Shown here: piece after piece, positions 25,047 through 32,524 of the stretch
Layout of the letters: the number at the start of each line of letters is the position of its first letter
Position numbering within the stretch: position 1 is the stretch's first letter
Position numbers and translations under genes: made by a program
Source of the DNA: Pararobbsia alpina_A
GTDB taxonomy: Bacteria > Pseudomonadota > Gammaproteobacteria > Burkholderiales > Burkholderiaceae
Direction: 5' to 3'
NCBI RefSeq assembly: GCF_965118125.1
Contig: NZ_OZ221287.1
Coordinates: 3,472,001 to 3,536,000 of the forward strand
DNA: 64,000 nucleotides
The notes under the pieces: generated by a model
The model's database searches: none
The model's input: the letters and a program-made list of their open reading frames with translations, nothing else
Told to the model about the DNA's origin: nothing

Positions 25047-26951
25047 TTACGCGACGAGCTTTGCGACGCTGCTCTTGTCACCCGACTCGCTCGCGAAAAA
25101 ACGCTTGCGAATCGATGCCGCGATGCCTTGCGCGTCGAGGCCGCAGCCCGACAGCAACTTGGCAGGATCGCCGTGATCGATAAACGTATCCGGCAGGCCC
25201 AGTTGCAGCACCGGCCGATTCAGACCGCTCTCGAGCAGGCTTTCGACACAGGCCGTGCCCGCGCCACCCATGATCGCGCCTTCTTCGACCGTCACGAGCA
25301 CATCGTGCGTTTCGGCGAGCTGACGGATCAACGCGTGGTCGATCGGCTTCACGAAACGCATATTCGCGACGGTCGCGTCGAGTGCGACGCCCGCTTCAAT
25401 GCTCGGCGCAACCATCGTGCCGAATGCCAGGATCGCGATGCGATGACCGGCCGGCTTGCCCGATTCGCGAACGACGACACCCTTGCCGACCGGCAACGCT
25501 GCAAGATGCTTGACCGTTTCGACGCCCGTGCCTGCGCCGCGCGGATAACGCACGGCCGACGGACCATCGATCGTCAGACCGGTATGGAGCATCTGACGGC
25601 ATTCGTTTTCATCCGCCGGCGCCATGATCGTCATGTTCGGGATGCAGCGCATGAACGGAATGTCATAGGCACCCGCGTGCGTCGCGCCATCGGCGCCAAC
25701 CAGGCCCGCGCGGTCGATTGCGAATATGACCGGCAGGTTCTGCAGCGCGACGTCATGGATCAATTGATCGTAGCCGCGCTGAAGGAACGTCGAATAGATC
25801 GCGACGACCGGCTTCAGGCCTTCGGTTGCGAGCCCGCCCGCGAACGTCACCGCGTGCTGCTCGGCAATACCGACGTCGAAATACCGTTCCGGGAAACGCT
25901 GCTCGAATTCGACCAGACCCGACCCTTCACGCATGGCCGGCGTAATGCCGACAACGCGCTTGTCAAGTTCAGCGGCGTCGCACAGCCACTCGCCGAACAC
26001 TTGCGCATACGTCTTGCGGCTCGACTTCGCGGGTTTGATCCCTTCGACCGGGTTGAACTTGCCGGGGCCGTGGTAAAGCACGGGATCCGCTTCGGCGAGC
26101 TTGTAGCCCTGGCCTTTCTTCGTCACGACGTGCAGGAACTGCGGGCCCTTGAGCTCCTTGATGTTCTGCAGCGTCGGGATCAGCGATTCGAGATCGTGAC
26201 CGTCAATCGGTCCGATGTAATTGAAGCCGAACTCTTCGAACATCGTCGCGGGCACGACCATGCCCTTCGCATGCTCTTCGATGCGGCGCGCGAGTTCAAG
26301 CACCGGCGGTGCGACGCTCAGCACGCGCTCGACACCCTTCTTCGCAGCCGCGTAGAAGCGACCCGACATCAGGCGCGCGAGATAGCGATTGAGTGCGCCG
26401 ACCGGCGGCGAAATCGACATATCGTTGTCGTTGAGCACGACGAGCAGCGGCAGATCGTCCGCGACGCCGCCATTGTTCAGCGCCTCGAATGCCATGCCCG
26501 CGGTCATCGCACCGTCGCCGATCACGGCGATCGAGTAGCGCGATTCGCCCTTGATCTTCGACGCATGCGCCATGCCCAGTGCCGCCGAAATCGACGTGCT
26601 CGAGTGGGCGGTGCCAAACGTGTCGAAATGCGACTCGTCGCGACGCGGGAAGCCCGAAATGCCGCCTGCCTGACGCAGCGTGTTCATGCGCTCACGCCGG
26701 CCTGTCAGGATCTTGTGCGGGTAGGTCTGGTGACCCACGTCCCACACGATCCGGTCATCCGGCGTGTCGAACACGTAGTGGAGTGCGATCGTGAGCTCGA
26801 CCGTGCCGAGGTTCGACGACAAGTGCCCGCCGGTCTGTGCAACGCTTTCGAGCAGGAAGGCGCGCAATTCGTCGGCGAGGCGCGTCAGTTCACTGCGGTC
26901 CAGCTTGCGCAGTGTGACGGGGTCGTCGATGGTTTTCAGCAAGTCATACAT
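25047..26951 (-). CDS. dxs: 1-deoxy-D-xylulose-5-phosphate synthase
   Basis: DXS condenses pyruvate and glyceraldehyde 3-phosphate, using thiamine diphosphate, in the first step of the MEP isoprenoid pathway; DXP also feeds thiamine and pyridoxal synthesis. The 634 residues include GHQTYPHK with His74, FGTAHSSTSISAALGMA, and the ThDP/magnesium-binding GDGAMTAG. A pyrimidine domain with DVGIAEQHAVTFAGG and a C-terminal transketolase domain follow. Length and motifs are complete. It is the last gene of a probable xseB-ispA-dxs operon, 48 bases after ispA. Confidence 0.97.
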   Translation of the reverse strand: MYDLLKTIDDPVTLRKLDRSELTRLADELRAFLLESVAQTGGHLSSNLGTVELTIALHYVFDTPDDRIVWDVGHQTYPHKILTGRRERMNTLRQAGGISGFPRRDESHFDTFGTAHSSTSISAALGMAHASKIKGESRYSIAVIGDGAMTAGMAFEALNNGGVADDLPLLVVLNDNDMSISPPVGALNRYLARLMSGRFYAAAKKGVERVLSVAPPVLELARRIEEHAKGMVVPATMFEEFGFNYIGPIDGHDLESLIPTLQNIKELKGPQFLHVVTKKGQGYKLAEADPVLYHGPGKFNPVEGIKPAKSSRKTYAQVFGEWLCDAAELDKRVVGITPAMREGSGLVEFEQRFPERYFDVGIAEQHAVTFAGGLATEGLKPVVAIYSTFLQRGYDQLIHDVALQNLPVIFAIDRAGLVGADGATHAGAYDIPFMRCIPNMTIMAPADENECRQMLHTGLTIDGPSAVRYPRGAGTGVETVKHLAALPVGKGVVVRESGKPAGHRIAILAFGTMVAPSIEAGVALDATVANMRFVKPIDHALIRQLAETHDVLVTVEEGAIMGGAGTACVESLLESGLNRPVLQLGLPDTFIDHGDPAKLLSGCGLDAQGIAASIRKRFFASESGDKSSVAKLVA

Positions 26952-26999
26952 CGTTGTTCGATTCCAGGGATCTTCGGCGGTCTGCGACCGTCTGTATTT

Positions 27000-27965
27000 T
27001 TAGTTCGCGCGTTCGACGACCAGGTCGGCGAGTTGCGCGAGCCGCTCGGCGCGATCGCCGAAGGGCGCCAGGGCCGCATGTGCATCGGCCTGCAACTGCT
27101 TCGCAAGCTTGCGCGCCTCGTCCAGTCCAAGCAGCGAGACGTACGTCGGCTTGTTGTCCTTCTCGTCCTTGCCCGCTGTCTTGCCGAGCGTCGCGGAGTC
27201 GGCGGTCACGTCGAGAATATCGTCGACGACCTGAAAAGCCAGTCCGACCGCGGCGGAATAGCGTTCGAGCGCAGCAGCAAGCGTCGCGGCGTCGATCGCT
27301 TCAGCGACGGCGGCACCGCCAGCCTGGGCGCGCGTCTGCGCGGCCACGCCTGCGGCCGCATCCAGGCTCTCGGGCGCTTCGTCGCCGCACAGCGCGCCCA
27401 TGAACACGGCCGCGCGCAACAACGCACCCGTCTTCATCCGATGCATCTTCTCGAGCGACGGGCGGTCGAGCGCGATGCCGACGCTCGCGAGATCGATCGC
27501 CTGGCCGCCGGCCATGCCGAGCGAACCACTCGCATACGCGAGCTCGCGCAGCAACGCAGCCTTACGAGCAGCGGGCACCGGTGCGTCGCTCAGCGTAATG
27601 AACGCCTGCGATTGCAGCGCATCGCCGACGAGCAGTGCCGTGGCTTCGTCATATTGAACGTGTACCGTGGGCTTGCCGCGACGCATCGAATCGTCGTCCA
27701 TGGCAGGCATATCGTCATGCACGAGCGAATAGACGTGGATCATCTCGATCGCCGCACCGGCCGCGTCGAGTGCCTCGGGCGTCGCGCCGGTCAGCAGGCC
27801 GGCAGCATGCACGAGCAGCGGCCGTACGCGTTTGCCGCCGCCGAGCGTGGTGTAACGCATCGCATCGTGAAGGCGTCCGGGCTCAACCTCGGCCGACGGC
27901 AGGCGCGCTTCGAGCGCCGCTTCGGTACGGGCGAGCACCGCACGGGTCCATTCATTGAAATTCAT
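27000..27965 (-). CDS. ispA: (2E,6E)-farnesyl diphosphate synthase
   Basis: IspA condenses IPP with DMAPP and then GPP to give farnesyl diphosphate, precursor of undecaprenyl phosphate, ubiquinone side chains and other isoprenoids. The 321 residues contain GGGKRVRPLL (42-51), the first Asp-rich motif DDMPAMDDD (84-92) and the second, DDILD, in the C-terminal half. The family is usually 295-300 residues; the extra residues are mainly in an Ala-rich segment around 200-215 (DAAAGVAAQTRAQAGG). Its ATG overlaps the xseB stop as ATGA, indicating translational coupling; dxs follows. Confidence 0.96.
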   Translation of the reverse strand: MNFNEWTRAVLARTEAALEARLPSAEVEPGRLHDAMRYTTLGGGKRVRPLLVHAAGLLTGATPEALDAAGAAIEMIHVYSLVHDDMPAMDDDSMRRGKPTVHVQYDEATALLVGDALQSQAFITLSDAPVPAARKAALLRELAYASGSLGMAGGQAIDLASVGIALDRPSLEKMHRMKTGALLRAAVFMGALCGDEAPESLDAAAGVAAQTRAQAGGAAVAEAIDAATLAAALERYSAAVGLAFQVVDDILDVTADSATLGKTAGKDEKDNKPTYVSLLGLDEARKLAKQLQADAHAALAPFGDRAERLAQLADLVVERAN

Positions 27966-28261
27966 GCATCGTCCTCATCGGTCGCGAGGGGCTTGAGGAC
28001 CTCGCCGTCGAGTACCCGCACTTGCTGCTCGACTTTTTCCAGCTGTTGCTGGCAATACGAGACGAGTTGCGAGCCGCGGCGGTAGGCACTCAGCGAATCC
28101 TCGAGCGACAGCGCACCGCCTTCCATTTTCGCTACCAGCCCCTCGAGTTCGGCCACAGCCGCCTCGTAGCTTGCCGGCGCCTCGCCGGCCGCCGGGCCCG
28201 CGGCCGACACACCCGCGCCAGCAGGCGCTTCGGGTCGATTCGGAATAGCGGTGTTCGCCAT
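27962..28261 (-). CDS. xseB: exodeoxyribonuclease VII small subunit
   Basis: XseB is the small subunit of exonuclease VII, which degrades single-stranded DNA together with XseA. The core SYEAAVAELEGLVAKMEGG, then LSLEDSLSAYRRGSQLVSYCQQQLEKVEQ, is typical. From the ATG at 28261 (MANTAIPNRPEAP) the protein is 99 residues. An upstream ATG at 28294 would add 11 residues; neither has a good Shine-Dalgarno, and I prefer the shorter form by similarity. Ala/Pro-rich residues 8-30 precede the core. It overlaps ispA by four bases and heads the isoprenoid operon, divergent from the Rieske oxygenase gene. Confidence 0.9.
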   Translation of the reverse strand: MANTAIPNRPEAPAGAGVSAAGPAAGEAPASYEAAVAELEGLVAKMEGGALSLEDSLSAYRRGSQLVSYCQQQLEKVEQQVRVLDGEVLKPLATDEDDA

Positions 28262-28428
28262 GTCAGTATTTAAGATTGCAGCCAAGTCCGTCATTCTACG
28301 GTAAAACCGACAGAGTCCGCCCCACGGACCCCGTTCGACATTCGAGTATTCGCGTATTTTCCTGACGAAATCAGGGACTTAACGTCAACTGAATACTTAA
28401 ACAATCCCCCCAAACCCGCCCGCTTGGG

Positions 28429-28434
28429 TATAAT
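28429..28434 (+). promoter_or_regulatory. consensus -10 box upstream of the Rieske oxygenase gene
   Basis: TATAAT in the context GGGTATAATCG lies 68 bases before the ATG at 28503. No clear -35 box stands 16-18 bases upstream. Confidence 0.45.
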
Positions 28435-28502
28435 CGCCCGTTTCCCCAAATCGAGTATTCGATGGTTGGGTTGTTCACTGCTTTCTGCAATTGGGAGTGG
28501 GA

Positions 28503-29618
28503 ATGTCCAATCTGAGCACTGCTGTTCAGCTTAAGTCCATTCACAGTCAGTTGCCGGTCACGGCATATTTCGATCAAGCCCTGCTAGACCAGGAGATCGA
28601 AACGCTGTTCAAGCGAGGTCCGCGCTATATCGGGCACGAATTGATGGTGCCGGAGGCCGGCGACTACTACGCCCTGCCCTCCGAGGCCGAAGGGCGCGTG
28701 CTCGTTCGCAACGCCGAGTCCATCGAACTGCTGTCCAACGTGTGCCGTCACCGCCAGGCCATCATGCTCAACGGTCGCGGGCACACGCAAAACGTTGTCT
28801 GTCCCCTGCATCGCTGGACGTACGACCTCAAGGGCGAGTTGCTCGGCGCACCGCATTTTCCGGACAATCCTTGTCTGGATCTGGGCCGCACGCCGTTGCA
28901 GAACTGGCAAGGCCTGCTCTTCGAGCAGGGCGGACGCGATGTCGCGCGCGACCTGGCGAAGCTCGGGACGCAGCATCATTTCGACTTTTCGGAATTCAAG
29001 TTCGATCACGTCGAGATGCACGACTGCGACTACAACTGGAAGACGTTTATCGAGGTCTACCTCGAGGACTATCACGTTGTGCCGTTCCACCCGGGTCTGG
29101 GCAGCTTCGTCTCGTGCGACGACCTGCGCTGGGAGTTCGGCGAGTGGTACAGCGTGCAGACGGTCGGCGTTCATCAGGACCTGGCCAAGCCCGGCAGCCC
29201 GACGTATCGCAAGTGGCACGACGCGGTCCTCAACTTCCGCAACGGCAAGCCGCCCGAGTTCGGCGCGATCTGGATGGTGTATTACCCGGGCCTCATGATC
29301 GAGTGGTATCCGCATGTGCTCGTCGTGTCATGGCTGATTCCGCGGGGGCCGCAGAAGACGACGAATATCGTCGAGTTCTACTACCCCGAAGAGATTGCGC
29401 TGTTCGAGCGCGAGTTCGTCGAAGCCGAGCGCGCCGCCTATATGGAAACTGCGCGCGAAGATGACGAAATCGCCGAGCGGATGGACGCGGGCCGTCGCGC
29501 GTTGATGATGCGCGGTGAATCGCAGGTCGGTCCGTACCAGAGCCCGATGGAAGATGGCATGCAGCACTTCCACGAGTTCTACCGTCGCGAGATGGAGCCG
29601 ACTGGCGCATTGAAGTAA
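28503..29618 (+). CDS. Rieske [2Fe-2S] ring-hydroxylating oxygenase alpha-subunit-like protein
   Basis: A 371-residue protein with the layout of a Rieske non-heme iron oxygenase alpha subunit. The Rieske cluster ligands are Cys81, His83, Cys100 and His103 (CRH, then CPLH). The catalytic domain has the NWK-type bridge (DYNWKTFIEVYLEDYH), with His191 and His196 as probable iron ligands. The start is the ATG at 28503, with GGGAGTGGGA just upstream. No reductase, ferredoxin or beta subunit lies nearby, so electron transfer must come from elsewhere and the substrate is unknown. It is divergent from xseB-ispA-dxs and followed by a strong terminator and sseA. Confidence 0.9.
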   Translation: MSNLSTAVQLKSIHSQLPVTAYFDQALLDQEIETLFKRGPRYIGHELMVPEAGDYYALPSEAEGRVLVRNAESIELLSNVCRHRQAIMLNGRGHTQNVVCPLHRWTYDLKGELLGAPHFPDNPCLDLGRTPLQNWQGLLFEQGGRDVARDLAKLGTQHHFDFSEFKFDHVEMHDCDYNWKTFIEVYLEDYHVVPFHPGLGSFVSCDDLRWEFGEWYSVQTVGVHQDLAKPGSPTYRKWHDAVLNFRNGKPPEFGAIWMVYYPGLMIEWYPHVLVVSWLIPRGPQKTTNIVEFYYPEEIALFEREFVEAERAAYMETAREDDEIAERMDAGRRALMMRGESQVGPYQSPMEDGMQHFHEFYRREMEPTGALK

Positions 29619-29704
29619 AGCGTCATGCATTGAAGCGGCACGCGACCGGCGACGGGCAACCGGCGTCGGGCGACTTGCCTGGAAACACACTGCGCGCATC
29701 AACG

Positions 29705-29737
29705 AAAAGGACTGTCGAATCGACAGTCCTTTTTTTT
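29705..29737 (+). terminator. strong rho-independent terminator
   Basis: An 11-bp perfect stem (AAGGACTGTCG/CGACAGTCCTT) with a three-base loop runs into eight T. It ends the Rieske oxygenase transcript and separates it from sseA. Confidence 0.95.
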
Positions 29738-29919
29738 CGCCCGGCCCCCTTTGGCCGACCCCGGGCCGGCTTTGGCCGATATTGCCGGTATCGAGTCGTC
29801 ACGCAAGCTGTGACATCATCAGCATTGTCTGACGTCGCGGCGGGCCAATGAGTCCGCTGCGCCCTGCCCCACACCAGGACGCCAGCCGGGCTTGCCCGAA
29901 GGCTTTCAAAGAGGTCGCC

Positions 29920-30789
29920 ATGTCGCACTCGCATTTCACCACGTTGATTTCCGCAGCCAATCTCGCAGAACGACTCCAGGCGTCGAAAGAATCGGTCTAC
30001 GTCGTCGATTGCCGTTTCGATCTTGCCGACGCCTCGGCAGGCGAGCGTGCGTACGCTCAGGGCCATGTGCCGGGCGCGCACTATTTCCATCTCGATCGGG
30101 ATTTGTCGGGCGCCAAGACCGGCACCAACGGACGCCACCCGCTGCCGGACCGCGACGCGCTGGCGCGCCACTTCGGCGATCGCGGACTCACGAATGGCGT
30201 TCAGGTGGTCGCCTATGACGGACTGGGCGGCATGTATGCCGCGCGTCTCTGGTGGTTGCTGCGCTGGCTGGGTCATGACTCGGTGGCCGTGCTCGATGGC
30301 GGCGTCGACGCCTGGACTCAGGCGGGCATGCAGCTCGTGACCGACGTGCCGGTCGAGACACCTCAACTGTTCAACCATGGCGCACCGCTCGCCGTGACGA
30401 TCGACGCGGCGGGCGTCGAGCGCAATCTCAAGAGCCTCGAGCGAATCGTCGTCGATGCGCGCGCGGCGGATCGCTATCGCGGCGAAAACGAAACGATCGA
30501 CCCGGTCGGCGGCCATATCCCCGGTGCGCTGAACCGTCCGTTCAAGGACAACCTTTCGGCTGACGGCCGCTTCAAGCCCGCACACACCTTGCGCGACGAG
30601 TTCCATACGGTTCTGGGTCAGGTGCCGCCCGAGCGCGCCATCATGCAATGCGGCTCAGGCGTGACGGCGTGCCATAACCTGCTCGCGATGGAAGTGGCGG
30701 GCCTGCATGGCGCCGCGCTGTATGGCGGCTCGTGGAGTGAGTGGTCGTCCGATCCGAAGCGACCGGTCGCGACTGGCGCACACCCCTGA
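29920..30789 (+). CDS. sseA: 3-mercaptopyruvate sulfurtransferase
   Basis: A two-domain rhodanese-family enzyme of 289 residues that moves sulfane sulfur from 3-mercaptopyruvate (or thiosulfate) to an acceptor. The N-terminal inactive rhodanese domain has YVVDCRFDLAD and GHVPGAHYFHLD. The C-terminal domain carries the active loop CGSGVTA with Cys244, the sequence that marks mercaptopyruvate sulfurtransferases rather than thiosulfate-specific rhodaneses. The ATG at 29920 has GAGG eight bases upstream; an earlier in-frame start at 29848 would add an atypical 24 residues. It follows the Rieske oxygenase gene but is separated by a strong terminator. It converges with the ndh-like gene. Confidence 0.92.
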   Translation: MSHSHFTTLISAANLAERLQASKESVYVVDCRFDLADASAGERAYAQGHVPGAHYFHLDRDLSGAKTGTNGRHPLPDRDALARHFGDRGLTNGVQVVAYDGLGGMYAARLWWLLRWLGHDSVAVLDGGVDAWTQAGMQLVTDVPVETPQLFNHGAPLAVTIDAAGVERNLKSLERIVVDARAADRYRGENETIDPVGGHIPGALNRPFKDNLSADGRFKPAHTLRDEFHTVLGQVPPERAIMQCGSGVTACHNLLAMEVAGLHGAALYGGSWSEWSSDPKRPVATGAHP

Positions 30790-30838
30790 ACCAGGGAGCG
30801 GTGCGCGTTATCGGGTGAGCAGAGCCGAGAGAGGCGGC

Positions 30839-30931
30839 GTGCGAGTGCATCGCACATTGCACTCAAACTACGGCGTGATACACCGTACGAGCGAGCGGTG
30901 CGGGTGCATAAGACATTCGCCTCCGCTCGCT
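30839..30931. other. overlapping hairpins between sseA and the NADH dehydrogenase gene
   Basis: Several perfect inverted repeats lie between these convergent genes: GTGCGA/TCGCAC (30839-30855), which competes with GAGTGCA/TGCACTC (30843-30864), and AGCGAGCGG/CCGCTCGCT (30890-30931, 24-base loop). None has a T run. They probably act as terminators or 3'-end stabilisers. Confidence 0.4.
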
Positions 30932-30954
30932 TCAGTGACTGACGTAACGTGGCT

Positions 30955-32292
30955 TCAGTGCAACTTCACGCGCGGCATGGTCGAACGCCGTAACCAATGC
31001 GCGAACGTATCGAGGACCATGCGCGGGTACCCGTGCAAGGCCGCGATATGCAGCCGGTACAGCGACGTGTACATGAAGCGCGCAAACAACCCTTCGACGA
31101 ACATGCTGCCGCCGATCAGACCGCCCATCAGGCTGCCGACCGCGCTGAAGCGACCCAGCGACACCAGCGAGCCGAAGTCGCGATACTCGAATTCGCCGAG
31201 CGGCGGCTTGCCGTCCATGCGCCGCAGCAGCATGTCGAACAGAAAGCTGGCCTGCTGATGCGCGGCCTGGGCGCGCGGCGGCACGCGCCGGTCGGCGCCC
31301 CACGCACAGCTCGCGCAGTCGCCCAGCGCAAAAATCGACGAATCGGTTTCGGTTTGCAAGGTCTGCGTCACGCAGAGCTGCCCCAATCGATTCGTCGCAA
31401 GCCCATCCAGTCGCGCGAGCACCGGAGATGCCTTGATGCCGGCGGCCCACACGACCAGGTCGGCCACCACGTGATCCCCGCCCGCGAGCCGGAGTCCTTC
31501 GGGTTCGACCGCCTCGACGCGCGCGTCGAGCATCACGCTCACGCCAAGCTTGACGAGTAGCTTGCGCGTTTCTTCCGATAGCCGCTCCGAGAGCGCAGGT
31601 AGCAATCGCGGCCCCGCCTCGACGAGGGTGATCGCCAGATCATGTTTCGGATCGACGTCATGCAATCCATAGGCGGCGAGCACCTGGGCCGTATTGCGCA
31701 ACTCGGCGGACAGCTCGACGCCGGTCGCACCGCCACCCACAATCGCCACGCGCACTTCCCGATGGGGCTCCGGGGATGCAGACTCCGCGTCCGCCGTCGC
31801 ATGCCAATGTCTAGCCCGCATGCATAAGGCGACGAGCCGGCGACGAAAGCGCTCCGCTTGGGCAACCGTATCCAGGGCGATCGCATATTGATCAGCGCCG
31901 GGTACTCCGAAGAAATGCGTCGTGCTGCCGATCGCAAGCACGAGCGTGTCGTACGCGATCTCGCGAGCCGGCAGCAACAGCGTGCCGTCCTCGTCGCGCA
32001 ATTCACCGACCTGCACGATCTTGCGCGTGCGATCGAGACCGACGAGTTCGCCCTGCTGAAACTCGAAGCCATGCCAGCGCGCCTGCGCCGCATATTCGAG
32101 CTGATGCGTGAACGGATCCATGCTGCCCGCCGCGACTTCATGCAGCAGCGGCTTCCAGACGTGCGTGGGATACCGGTCGATCAGAATGATCTCGGCGCGT
32201 GGGGTACGCGTGCGCGATCCGAGCCGATCGCCCAACCGCGTCACCAGTTCGAGTCCGCCGGCACCGCCGCCGACCACTACGATTCGTTGCAT
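30955..32292 (-). CDS. type II NADH:quinone oxidoreductase (NDH-2)
   Basis: A single-subunit, non-proton-pumping NADH dehydrogenase of 445 residues, peripheral on the inner membrane. The FAD-binding motif VVVGGGAGG is at 5-13. The NADH-binding motif VAIVGGGATGVE lies mid-protein, with FALGDCASC near the C-terminal third closing the FAD site. The C-terminal segment, with SVGSLMGGLIGG-like and amphipathic stretches (ARFMYTSLYRLH), is the usual membrane-anchoring part. It lies downstream of polA on the same strand with 232 bases between. The ATG at 32292 starts MQRIVVVGGG. The closest named homologue is ndh, but I leave the symbol blank because Burkholderiaceae carry several such genes. Confidence 0.9.
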   Translation of the reverse strand: MQRIVVVGGGAGGLELVTRLGDRLGSRTRTPRAEIILIDRYPTHVWKPLLHEVAAGSMDPFTHQLEYAAQARWHGFEFQQGELVGLDRTRKIVQVGELRDEDGTLLLPAREIAYDTLVLAIGSTTHFFGVPGADQYAIALDTVAQAERFRRRLVALCMRARHWHATADAESASPEPHREVRVAIVGGGATGVELSAELRNTAQVLAAYGLHDVDPKHDLAITLVEAGPRLLPALSERLSEETRKLLVKLGVSVMLDARVEAVEPEGLRLAGGDHVVADLVVWAAGIKASPVLARLDGLATNRLGQLCVTQTLQTETDSSIFALGDCASCAWGADRRVPPRAQAAHQQASFLFDMLLRRMDGKPPLGEFEYRDFGSLVSLGRFSAVGSLMGGLIGGSMFVEGLFARFMYTSLYRLHIAALHGYPRMVLDTFAHWLRRSTMPRVKLH

Positions 32293-32524
32293 GACTGCGC
32301 CCTCCCTAGTTTGAAAACTCAGATCAGGTCGTCAGGCCTCGCATTCGCGGCCTTATACAAGTGCCTCGCCGGACACGCGCACGTCACGGCCCCACAGCCG
32401 GTGGGGTGGGTACGGCATGCCCGCAGGTATCAGCGTCCGAATGCGCTACGCGGCGGCATCCCGTGCGACACGCTCAGCGTATCGCACGGTCGAAGGTGCC
32501 TGCACATCGGCGCGCGGCGCTGGA

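Noticed and set aside
25128..28085. 985-codon open frame antisense to dxs, ispA and xseB
   Set aside because: It spans three well-identified genes on the other strand and looks like codon-bias shadow (Arg/Asp/Ala-rich, no domain).
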